Shown: one piece after another, positions 32,201 to 42,146 of the stretch | How the letters are laid out: each line of letters opens with the position of its first letter | How positions within the stretch are numbered: position 1 is the first letter of the stretch | NCBI GenBank assembly: GCA_001792895.1 | Contig: MARA01000010.1 | Location: 1,364,001-1,428,000, forward strand | DNA: 64,000 bases | DNA from: Lentinus brumalis | Lineage: Eukaryota > Basidiomycota > Agaricomycetes > Polyporales > Polyporaceae | Reading direction: 5' to 3' | Notes under the pieces: model-generated | What the model was told of the DNA's origin: nothing | Databases searched by the model: none | Seen by the model: only the letters and a program-made list of their open reading frames with translations | Made by a program: the position numbers and the translations under genes

Positions 32201-34895
32201 CGTGCTCCTCCGAGACAAGTTGGGTTATGATACACCCGCATTAACCCGCCTCTTCAACAACAAGGATCATCAGAACGTCCCCAATGCTGTGTCCCCACTC
32301 ATGGCTGTACGCCGCCTCGCAGATCTTCCAGAATTACTTGGGGACATCGAATACCAGAATACCATGGCATCGTGCTTCTTGGTCGCTTCATCGGGTTCCT
32401 AGTCGAACCATTCATCTCCCCTGGAATGTCTTTCTCAGACCAGCTCACATCACTGTCTGCCGCCAACCATTTCCTCTATATCCTCTATGCCTGCAATCGG
32501 ACGTCTTTCTGCCCAGGCCAATGGTTCTATGATGTCGGCTCATTGATCGAGAACATCTTCTTCACTGCTGGGCGGCACAAGGTGACAGACGGTGTCCCTG
32601 AGGAATACTGCATTCTGCAGGATGGGACGGACAGGCTCGAAGGGAACTTCGGGATCTACTGCGACATGGACAGTTTGCATAATGTGGACATCTTCCAGCT
32701 CTCTCACCGGGCCGGTTCAGCTGCCGAAGTCGCACAGATCTATGCCCACCATCCCGAGTGGGACCGCGGACACAAGTGGCTCCGATTGCAGGGAGTGGAT
32801 GGTGTCAATCATACCAATCCCGCTTCCTGGAAGGGCGACGTCTCAGTCCATAACGTATCCCTCCTCACCTGTTGGAAGAGCGGCTGGCGGGAGGTGAAGC
32901 ATTTCTGCACTTCGCTCAATGCATCCATCAAGGATCTCGACTCCGTCACAGACCTGGATCTCCTCCGCCCGAGCGGTGTGTTTGTCGGTCTTAATGATGA
33001 CTATGACTACACCGGTGGAGCACCGGCAGAGACACCTGGGCCCTCAGCAGACACTGATAGTACTGACTCTGCTTTTTGACATCACTGCGAGGACCCCGAC
33101 GACTTGGAGGGTGTGGAGCTGGAGGACATTCTTCCCGAGCAAGGCAACGAGGACCTGGATGTGGTCCGCCGAACCAACCGGTACTGGCTCAAGATTGGAG
33201 ATTCAAATGTCCACAAGGCCTCAGCGGTACGCTGGTTCCTTGGCAGGAAGAAGGACGGTTGTAAGTCCACAGATCGCACGTCACGGGTAGCCGGCCTGCT
33301 CAAGGTCTGAACATACTCCCGGGAACCTTCGGCTCCAAAGCTCGACGACGACTCAGTTATTGGCAACACATTCCTACTTGGCAAGTACGTTGCAAGCTTC
33401 CTGCATGTTGACAACACTGTCGCCCTTGCAGTAGTCCGAGTCACCGAGATACTCAACTCTGTGCATGCCTCTGTCGCTGCCGTTGGTCTCGACACCCTTC
33501 GCACTGCCAACATAACTCTGCACGGGCAGGTTCTCACCTTGAAGCAATTGCCAGACAAGGCTTCATGGGAGTGGGTGGGTGAATACGAGTCGTTTCACGT
33601 GACTGATCACGCAGCGGGGTCAAAGAAGTCCAGTATCATTGAATTCCCCGCTTGTCTTACCAAGCCGGTGAGAGTCAAGCTGACACACCACCTCAAGGGA
33701 TCCACTCAAACCTTCCACAAGTCCTTCGATGCATCTGTTCTAGATGCATTGAGCGATATTCTCTGGGACCAGGTAAAAGGTCTAGTGAGCCGGATTCCCG
33801 CCAAGATCAAGACAGCCACTTTCCCTATGCACGTTGAACAAAGTGGTATGTCCCGGGACATCTGACTCCTCCGGAGTCTATTCATTCATGCTAATATTGT
33901 CCTTCAATGCCAGGAGACTTCATGTTCACGAGTGCCGCTGGCACAGCAGTTATGGAAAAATGCTCCCAAGGCTGGGAACACGAAGTGCCGAGTCTGCCAA
34001 GAGGAGGTGGCAATCCCCAAGCTTCACGACCATGCCGCTCACCACATCCTCGCTCGTCGCTTGAGTGTCTTTGATGTCTTCAAGAACGCTATCCCTGTAT
34101 GTATTTCGCAGCATTTGTCAACTATTGAAGTTATGTGCTAACTGTCTGTAACTCAGGTGGGCTCTCATCCATGTGGCTTCTGCGGGCGAAGTGGAACTTG
34201 CTTGATCAGCCTTGTCAAGAAGAACAAGGTTTACCGTCCTGTCTCCGACTAGCCCGTGCTACTACCAATTCAGTATCAAGGCTGCCGAGAAGTCAACTGA
34301 CTCCGGACGCAGCACAAACCGCCCGATTGTCTGTGTCATCTGTCGGAATGCATCAAAAGCTACGGCGCATCAAGCACAGCATGACAAATCACATGTTTAT
34401 TAGTCGTACAACATGGCAGACCACTTGAAGCTGCGGCATCCAGATGCTATCATTGATGACAACTTCATGGCCACATATGAAGTATCGATGAACGAACGGA
34501 TTCAATTGAAGGTTGAGAAGGGAAAGGTGCCAAAGACAGGCAAGGGAAGCAAGGGTCCGAAGAACACCGGGAAGGGTGTGGGTACTGCTGCCGCTGATGC
34601 CACACTGAAGTCAAGTGTTCAGAGGAAATGGAAGGCAACGGACAACTCGAAGAGCATGGGAGGCAGTAGTAACATGAGCAAGAAGCATCGTGCAACGTAG
34701 CTTGTCTCAGGATTTCCATGCAATGTACAACTATGGCTAAAAATTACTATATATGGGTGGGTGGGGTGGGCAGTTTCTGTCCTGACCAACGCTGTTGAAA
34801 AAAATCTGGGGGGGTAGGGGGTCCGAGGCCGACTTTGGGCTGCATCCGAAGTTTTGTTGCTTTGTATCGCGAAAAGAATTCTTCAATACCCCTTG
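29260..34895 (+). mobile_element. TIR transposon, 5.6 kb, P-element/THAP9-like
   Basis: The terminal inverted repeats are CAAGGGGTATCGAAGAATTC on the left and CAAGGGGTATTGAAGAATTC (complement) on the right, with weaker similarity continuing for about 15 bases (GTGCCGACACA against CGCGATACA). The flanks are a 7-bp direct repeat ATTGACA (29253-29259 and 34896-34902); with one more base each side this is 7 of 8. It carries one long multi-exon gene on plus. An 8-bp duplication would suit the P superfamily, but the class is inferred. Confidence 0.8.
29595..34700 (+). pseudogene. Transposase-like protein with zinc clusters, disrupted
   Basis: This is a long multi-exon gene from ATG 29595. Regions in order: a Ser/Asp-rich N-terminus; a Cys/His cluster (30240-30330, ECPLCRTVV then ENHHMSVKC); a coiled coil (about 30900-31130); FLADEMALEE with an Asp-Glu pair (31547); VASDGDAT (31892); LSIDYKHKFK (about 32035); TDRLEGNFG (32630-32653); NPASWKGDVSVHNVSLL; and a C-terminal part with C-x2-C pairs (NTKCRVCQEEV, HPCGFCGRSGTC, IVCVICRNAS, about 33980-34350) and a Lys/Gly tail. 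The order DE, SDG, D-x2-H-x2-K, DRLE-x2-FG resembles P-element/THAP9 transposases. Stops at 29748-29750, 30219-30221 and 31907-31909 plus frame changes show it is dead. From memory, related full-length hypothetical proteins are common in mushrooms; I could not verify this. Confidence 0.65.
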
Positions 34896-34902
34896 ATTGA
34901 CA

Positions 34903-35240
34903 TGGCTGCAAACACAGCCCATGTTGTAGAGCTCCTCTTTAGCTTTCAAATGGTATAACTTTCGTCCAGATTGGATAAGTATTGAGAGAGATGTGATACA
35001 AACAGTTCTTATTGGTGCCGTCCATTGGTACTTACATCCAGAAGACATAGATGCAATCCATCCCATTAACATATACTTATCTTTACATAAACAACCTCAA
35101 TTACTCAGAGGACGGATAGAGTCCCTGCTTACAACATTTGCACATCACTTATAAAGCTTACTTGGCATAGAACTGCGTTAATAGGGCACTCTATTGCAGT
35201 TTGAATGGATTGTGATTGGAATGATGCCAAGCCTTGCTTA
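34903..35240. other. Non-coding part of element X
   Basis: No gene, and few CG dinucleotides. Confidence 0.4.
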
Positions 35241-35246
35241 CAAATT

Positions 35247-35389
35247 ATGATGCCAAGCCCATGCTTACAAATCACGGGCGGCAAAAACATGGCGGAAAAG
35301 TGTCGTCGTACGTCATAATAACAATCACGACGACACTTTTCCGCCATGTTTTTGCCGCCCGTGATTTGTAAGCATGGGCATGGCATCAT
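35247..35389. repeat. Near-perfect 63-bp palindrome
   Basis: The left arm 35247-35309 and right arm 35327-35389 are complementary with one mismatch, separated by 17 bases. The first 28 bases of the left arm are also duplicated in tandem just upstream (35219-35246). It has more CpG than its surroundings and lacks an obvious target duplication. It could be a young foldback or MITE. Confidence 0.93.
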
Positions 35390-35544
35390 CTGGTATTAAT
35401 GAGTGCAATCCATCCTATTTCCGGCACTTAAACAGGATAACAAAGTTTCTATTGTGTGCTACAATACCTACAGACTGAGTTATAAGTCTCCCTATCAACA
35501 TTTATTATCAGTCTTTCGATCTATTGGCCAAACAAAGTCAACAA

Positions 35545-35702
35545 GGTAAGCGAGTGTTTTGAGGGCAACTGTGCCAGATACTAGAGCAATATAAGGAGGA
35601 CTATGGCAGATAATAATGCAGTGGGTAAGTGGGTGTTATGAGGGCAACTGTGACAGATACTAGAGCGGTACAAGGAAACTATAGCAAATAACAATGCCGT
35701 GG
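35545..35702. repeat. 79-bp tandem repeat, two diverged units
   Basis: Units start GGTAAGCGAGTG (35545) and GGTAAGTGGGTG (35624) and share GAGGGCAACTGTG and CAGATACTAGAGC. Confidence 0.8.
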
Positions 35703-38069
35703 GTGATTATTGACTCCAACAAAAAGACCCATAGCTGAGGCTAATGTCAGTCCACCACCCATTAGATCTGTTACTATGCTGTTTATGTGTCAACAATAGG
35801 ATGAATTGCACTCATCAGTTATGGGTGTCATTGCTTGGTACTGGCAATCAAATAGGGCAACAGTGATGACACTATTTGCTGGTGTACTTGATCAGTAAGT
35901 AGTTTAGTGAAATGGTGAATAACAGTACAGCGTAATGGCATATTGCTGATGCTGTTGAGTAAGTTGGCTGGATGATGTGAGCTCAAGATAATTATGAGTG
36001 TCTTATAAGAGGTTGCAATTGATCCATTCAGAGACCGACATGCAGCATTTGTCCTAACAGATCACACTAGAACCATTGATATTCAATTAGATCACAAGCT
36101 CACCCATTACTTGTGATGCTTCTGGTTAAATTTATGCTACTATCACCCTTTCTTACCTTTGTTATTGCCCAGACTACTGCCTTTGTTACTCTACTTCTGG
36201 ACTGCTATGTAGTACCTTGCCTGTACATATATTTGCTTGATACCTGCTTGATGCAAGTCCAGCTTTATATATGTCCATGTCACTGCATGAGGAGGTTCTC
36301 TCGTGAGGGGCATCCGAGACAACCAGAGATCATCTCAGAATTTGGCTCATGGGTGATCCCAAGGGTCTCGTCAGGGGCCACAAGACTTGCGAGATTATCT
36401 CTAATCATCTCAGGCCCTGGGGCAGAGACAAACTCAATACAGCTAGCAATAAATACGTGGTGAAGGGAGAGTCGAGACATTCTCAAAGGGCCCCCGAGCC
36501 AGCAGAAGCTTGATTCCAAATACTTAGCACTATGGTCGGGTGACACTCTCTGTTCATGCATATCATGGTAGGAAGCACCCGAGCTGTCATTGCAATTATA
36601 TAGACCATGTTCAATACAGAGTGGACTACAGATGTACGCCTCATTGTGGCGACTCCAGCAGGGAGAATATTACAAGTTACACAAAGCCAACAAGTGGGCA
36701 CCTGGATTCAAGATGTATGCACATTGCAGACACCTTGCAAAGTGGGCTGGCAAGCCAACCCCTTCAATACATACCTAAGCCAAGAGCTAGACCATGATGC
36801 GCCCCTCAGCACATGCAGCAGGCCACAGGACAAAGAGCATGACCCAGGATCAGACCAGTAGGCTGCCGAGATACAATGAAGTGTGGGCTGAGTTAGCCTT
36901 ATAGTACCAGCCAGAGAGTAAGCACAAGTCGTGGTTGTTGCAGTGTCACCAGAGACACAGAGTGCCAGAGAAGCATGGATCCATGCAAATTATGGGCCTC
37001 AGAAAGCCTGACCAGAGAGCCTGCCGCCAGCAATGCAGATGACGGTGAGAGGATGATGCAGAGTCAACATTGAACAGGCGCAACCACCAGCGACCACCCC
37101 AGCACTGGCAGTACTGGTGGCAATCTGAGCGGCTGCCTCTGTTCCCACCTACAAGATTATTAGAGATGACCTCTATTTGCTTTAGTGCTTGGGATAATCC
37201 TACATGCTGACACACAGCCATACAAGTTATTCTGATGTACTCCTCCAACAGCCCTGGACGTCCATCAGGCCTTGGACACCCCTTCTGATACTACTTCAGC
37301 TCTTCTCGGTTATCTCTGCTTGTCTTCGATGGACCTCCCAAGAGACCACCCTCAGGCAGTGTGTGTGTTTGCTGCCTGAGCTCCTCAAACTGCAACTGCT
37401 TTTTGATACCTATTCATCCTTGACCTTGACCCCATCTATACCATAAGAACTATCTTGGAAGCAGTTGAATGGCATTCACAATTGGACCCATATGAAAGAT
37501 TGTTGCGCTCTGGGCTGAGTCTGTAATAAACCATCATAATTAAGACCTTGGTGGTCATAGGCATCAGATGCAGTACTGGCATCTCTGAATGATAGACATA
37601 GCAGCCCAGCTCAGCTTAAAGATGACCAGCTTGAAGCCTACAAACCAGCTTCCAGCCGGGCTCAGCACATCACTAAGCTGCAGCATAATCATGTGTACTG
37701 GGTAGATAGAGAGACAGAGAGTGTAGTGCAGCATAGTTCAACTACAAGTCTGCCTTACAGCATCTTCGAAGTCTATATTGCATTCTATATCTACTACAAG
37801 AATGAAGCAACATTCAGAGTTGTTGGGTGAGCAGGACCATGCTGGACTTGCGCTACAGAGCTGCATGGGCGTCTGCCAACCCTAAAGCTGTGCACTCCTA
37901 ACCTCGATCTGGGGTTCCAGGACATAAGAAAGTTTCTTACCTGGTTCTTACATGCGCTTATGTAATCACTTACTACTGACTATCGGAGTTCCAACAACTT
38001 TCCCACGGACATCAGTTGTCGTTACCTTCGCGGGCAGGAATCGTCGTACCTAAAAGACGATTCTCTTTG
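35703..38069. other. Non-coding CpG-poor part of element X
   Basis: No supported gene or RNA. Open frames here (for example 36113-36463) lack domains. Confidence 0.4.
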
Positions 38070-38084
38070 TTCCTCATCGATCGT

Positions 38085-38530
38085 AACTAAAAACCTTAGC
38101 ATACCTACAGGATGGGCGAGGAAACTCGACCCAAATATTGAGGACCGTTCCGTATTGCACAGGTTCTCTCGGAGGGCGCGACATACAAGCTTGATTTGTC
38201 TGACGAATTGCGAGCTTGGGGTATTCACAACGCGTTCCATGCCTCATTGCTCCGGCCACACTTTCCGAGTGATGATCAACGGTGTCCCGAATGTCAGTTC
38301 CACCAAGTTCCTCAATCGGATCCTGTCCCACGTCGGCATGGGCACAGAGGCTGAATTTGAAATTCAATGGTCAACCGGTGATGTAACGTGGGCCCCTTAC
38401 CGCAATGTTAAGCATCTGCAGGTCCTTACTGAGTATTTTGAAGCCTTGGGTATTTCGGGGGCCAAGCAGTTGCAAACAGGCCGGAGACGACAGAGGTCTC
38501 TGCCATGCTGCCCGATTGCACTAACTTAGA
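38085..38530 (+). pseudogene. Gypsy-1 integrase C-terminus
   Basis: Continues the integrase after the nested insertion: TKNLSIPTGWARKLDPKY, a stop, then GPFRIAQVLSEGATYKLDLS and IHNAFHASLLRPHFPSDDQR, the standard end of Gypsy pol. A frame change near 38310 is followed by EAEFEIQWSTGDVTWAPYRN and EYFEALGISGAKQL, a chromodomain-like tail position. Confidence 0.88.
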
Positions 38531-38659
38531 TAGGAGAGCGCACCGCATTCAGGCCGCGCCGCTGACGATTCGTTGTTCAGCGTCTAGTTTGCATCACGGG
38601 GGTGGAGCTTTGGCTCTAAAAAAATGCGAGTCAGAATGACAATTCTACGAATGGGACGG

Positions 38660-39518
38660 AGTATATGAGTGAGCGGACGGGCTCGATGATGGGAGACTAC
38701 CCACACCCAGCTACCACTGCTCCCTCGCCCGAAGCAATGTCTTCCATTCCGAAGCACTACAATGCTGACGACTGCATCCGTTGGGAACGGTACACACCCA
38801 CCGCAAAGTATTCAAGATCTCCCAGCGGTTCGCTCCGGTGCCCGAAGACTATCCGGCCCCGGCTCCAGCTCAACAGACGACACCTCAGCCGTCGGCGGGA
38901 GTCAACATGAGCGACAGTGCATCCGGCGCTCTGCTCACTTATACCTCCGCGGTGAACCAGCAGTTCACTGCGCTGCAGTTGAAGCTACTGTCCAATGCCC
39001 GTCGTGGTGCGACTGCACGTTCCTACGAAGGGCGCGGACGCGGTGGAGGGCTGGTCTATGGTAGATGAGGCCAACGACTAGTCAGTACGTACTCACCTCG
39101 AGTTCATTGTACTCGGCACGACAATCCTCAACCCCAGTCGGTGGCAGATCATGTCTCTGCTCGACTCTCTGATGCGCTGGCAGCATGCCCCTCAAAGCGC
39201 AAGCGAGGCCATCGAGGAGGGTGTGGTCGCGACGGTAACCGTCATGCCAAGGACGCAGGTCGGGATGAGGTGACCAACCTTGCGGAAACTGTGCTTCAGC
39301 CTGGTGAGTATGGAGTCGCGGATTTCATGCATACCGTTATTGACAGGTTCACGCGGATGTTTTACACTCCAGACCCTGATGTTGTCACGATGGCGAATGA
39401 CAATGGGATTGTTCAGGAGGCGGCTGAGGTGCCTCAGGAGCCTGGTACGCTCGCAGACCAGGACTTCCAGATGGGATTCGAGCAGATCAGTGAGGGCGAG
39501 CAGGCGTTGATTTACTAG
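38660..39518 (+). pseudogene. Gypsy-1 downstream frame, unrecognised
   Basis: Downstream of pol two open segments (38781-39068 and 39141-39518) have coding-like composition: ISQRFAPVPEDYPAPAPAQ and SYEGRGRGGGLVYGR, then FMHTVIDRFTRMFYTPDPD. They could be a pol tail or an extra ORF before the 3' LTR. No domain was recognised and no LTR was found after it. Confidence 0.4.
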
Positions 39519-39693
39519 TTGCAGCACAGGACGGTATGCTGTGGCGCCGTACGGGTAGGTCTTGTTACACGAGCCTGGAGGGCAGATGTAAGGAGCACGG
39601 CACTTACGCTACCGTATTTGGCGTTCGGAATACTCCATTAGGCAGACGAGGTGCTCGCGGCCTCGTCGGTCGTTACTTCTCTCCGACTGCTGA

Positions 39694-39785
39694 TAGGTGT
39701 GTAGATTCGCTTTTGTCAATATATCAGACTTCACAGAGCTCGACATAGGCCATTGTGATCGCTCTGAGGCACACTGCAGCCAACA
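39694..39785 (-). repeat. 424-bp element fragment
   Basis: 92 bp of the TGTTG end of the family (ending GCAGCCAACA on plus), truncated at the inner side. Confidence 0.8.
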
Positions 39786-39859
39786 CCCTGACCCCCCTAA
39801 GTTGAGGAAGGACGTACGCAAGGAGGTCATCGTAACAAGTCTGCACTGGATGAACCTCG

Positions 39860-39907
39860 ACTCGACATAGACCATTGTGATCACTCTGAGGCGCACTGCA
39901 ACCAATA
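39860..39907 (-). repeat. Second short 424-bp element fragment
   Basis: 48 bp matching the same end (TCGACATAGACCATTGTGAT through GCAACCAATA). It directly abuts the Copia primer-binding-like sequence. Confidence 0.65.
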
Positions 39908-40557
39908 GGTTATGAGCCCTGCGCTCTGACTGCCTCAAGATGTCCATACCCACCAGGCCATCGCTCTACAGTCGTCCACTGGGCCCCTTTGGTGCCCCTG
40001 TCCTCTGCTTGTCGCATTTTCGCTCTGGAACCCCTCTGTCGATCCTGTTGGCTGCAGTGCGCCTCAGAGCAATCACAATGGCCTATGTCGAGCTCTGTGA
40101 AGTCTGATATATTGACAAAGGTGAATCTACACACCTATGTCGAGCTCTGTGAAGTCTAAGGACCCCAGAGCTCGACGAGCGCGCTGTCTACGGTGCGTGT
40201 TACATAAGCTATACAGTTGCATCAGCCACAGCCAGAAAAGCGCCAAAGAAAATCAACAAAGAGCGAAAAGAAAAATGCATGAAAAGTGCGGAGGTCAAGA
40301 GTTCAATCCCGGGAAATGGAAAACATAAAGAAGCGCCGATATATCGGAAAGGAAGAAAGGCAGCCGCTAGTGCGTCGGGGAGCTAGTAGGGTGCACTGCA
40401 TGTGTCCTTGCGTGCAAGTATGGACTTGACGCCGTCACAGGAACCGGAGATAGAGCTCCGAGTTCAACAGATCCGTCGTCGATTTCTCCCCCAGTCCTGC
40501 TCGAAATCCCTCCATCTTTTTGTGGTCGCCCCCTTGTAACGTCACCCGCCTACGCTC
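39908..40557 (+). promoter_or_regulatory. Copia-1 primer-binding site and 5' leader, interrupted
   Basis: GGTTATGAGCCC at 39908-39919 looks like the primer-binding site seen after Copia 5' LTRs. The leader (GATGTCCATACCCACCAG at about 39939) runs to the gag ATG at 40558. It is split by a 424-bp element at 40046-40469. Removing that insertion and one GATCC restores the same leader seen on minus at 15933-16100. Confidence 0.65.
40046..40469 (+). repeat. 424-bp LTR-like element, copy 3, TSD GATCC
   Basis: Full-length copy with ends TGTTG/CAACA and a perfect 5-bp duplication GATCC (40041-40045 and 40470-40474), inserted in the Copia leader. The parallel leader at 15933-16100 shows the empty site. 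Confidence 0.95.
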
Positions 40558-42003
40558 ATGGCGCCGTCCGCTGCAACATTCCCCAAGCTCACCAAGCGCA
40601 ATTACCAGCAATGGAGGCTTGATATGGAGGCCTGGCTTTGCTCTGCGCATCATGCAGGGCACTGAGAAGCGCCCGGAGTTCACCAGCCCCCTCAACGCAG
40701 GTGAGCGCCGAGAACTTCGTGATTTTGATGGCAGGGTGGACTTGGCTGCTGGGGAGATTTGGAACTGTGTGGAGAGGGAGCAGCAGATGCACCTGGAGTC
40801 AATCCGAGACAATCCTGGTGCGATGTGGAGGAAGCTGGAGGCCGTGCACATGCAGAAAGGTCCCGGTACGCATTTTAACACCTACAACGCGCTCCTATCC
40901 CTCTCCAAGGCCGAGGACGAGTCCCTCAGCACCCTCTCGACGCGAGCCTCGCAGCTCAAGTCCGACATGAAGGCCCTCCGTCCCACCGGCTTCGATCTCG
41001 AGAAGCTGGACGACGAACTCGTCCTCATGGCTCTCATTCGTGCTCTCCCGACCATATACAACGCCCTCCATCAGACCCTGCTGCTCAATGACTCCCTCAC
41101 GCTCGAGAAGCTGCAAGACACATTCGTTGCGCTCGAAAACCAGCCCGGTGCGCCCTCGTCCACTCCTGTCCTCTCCCACACGGCCTCTACCGTCTCCTGC
41201 ACGTTCTGTGGTCGCTCCGGTCACTCCGAGGACCAGTGCTTCTCCAAGCGCGACGCCAGCGCACGCGCGAAGGAGAAGGCCGCGCAACGCACCCAGTACC
41301 GCTCCGGGAAGGGCAAGCACAAGGAGAACACGTCGGAGGCGTCGAAGGACTCGAACAACGGCCCGGACACTGCCCAGGAGTCCGCTGGTGCGGCTACTGT
41401 GAGTGCTGGTTGTGCTTCTGCGCTGCTATCCATCTCGGATCACGCTTCCTGGCTCTCTTTGCCGGCAGCAGCTAACTGGAACACCGACACAGGTGCTTCT
41501 GCACACATGACCCCTCACCGTCACTGGTTCTGCTCCTACTCGCCGCACATCATCCCCATCCGTCTCGCCAACTCGCATATCGTCTACTTGGCTGGATTGG
41601 GGTCTGTGGTGTTTCAGCCGGCAGAGAGGGGAGGGGTTGTACTGCCTGCGGTTGTACTACACGACGTCTTGCATGTTCCTGCGCTTGCCAGCAATCTACT
41701 GTCTGTCTTCCACCTCATGCGCGAGAAGGGCTACACCGTCGAGTTGCGCGCATTGAGTGCGCTCTTCTACCATCAGGGGAGCTGCGCTTCGAGGCCCGAG
41801 TTAACGAGCACAATGTCGGCTATCTCCTTGGCCACACGGTGTCTCAGATGAAGAACGCGCTCTCTGCATCCTCTACTTGCAAGGAGGACGAGTCGCTGTG
41901 GCACCACCTGGATGATCTCCGCTCGGTGATCAAGAAGGGTCTTGCCGTCGGCCTCGTTGTCCGCTCGAAGCGCAAGCCCGACCCTGTCTGCGAGCCCTGC
42001 CTT
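40558..42003 (+). pseudogene. Copia-1 gag, protease and pre-integrase
   Basis: Gag starts MAPSAATFPKLTKRNYQQW at 40558. A frameshift near 40640 moves to the long frame ending 41851. It contains the UBN2-type gag core (FNTYNALLSLSKAEDESLST), the zinc knuckle CTFCGRSGHSEDQC (41195-41240), the protease motif NTDTGASAHMTP (about 41480-41520) and HDVLHVPALASNLLSV. A second frameshift near 41775 moves to the GAG-pre-integrase segment (GYLLGHTVS, WHHLDDLRS, DPVCEPCL). It stops at 42001-42003, where a Plavaka element is inserted, and resumes in frame at 48362. Confidence 0.9.
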
Positions 42004-42146
42004 CATCAGTAAAGCTCGAAATTTATTAGCCATCTTAGCCAACTTGCTACAACATTTTAAGACAGCTAAGACATCTAAGTCTATCAACATAGCTAATGTA
42101 CAAAGACAGACATGGAGGCAGAGCGAGGACGGCCAGAATATATTGA

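Larger units (their letters stand above)
28971..38084. mobile_element. Composite insertion inside Gypsy-1 (outer element X plus nested transposon)
   Basis: The Gypsy-1 reading GDFVYLST stops at about 28970 and resumes at about 38086. A 15-bp inverted repeat ACGATCGATGAGGAA occurs at 28995-29009 and, reversed, at 38070-38084, close to both borders. The outer flanks share only ACT. The outer sequence (28971-29259 and 34903-38084) is CpG-poor and non-coding. The inner 29260-34895 is a separate DNA transposon. The nature of X is unknown. Confidence 0.55.
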
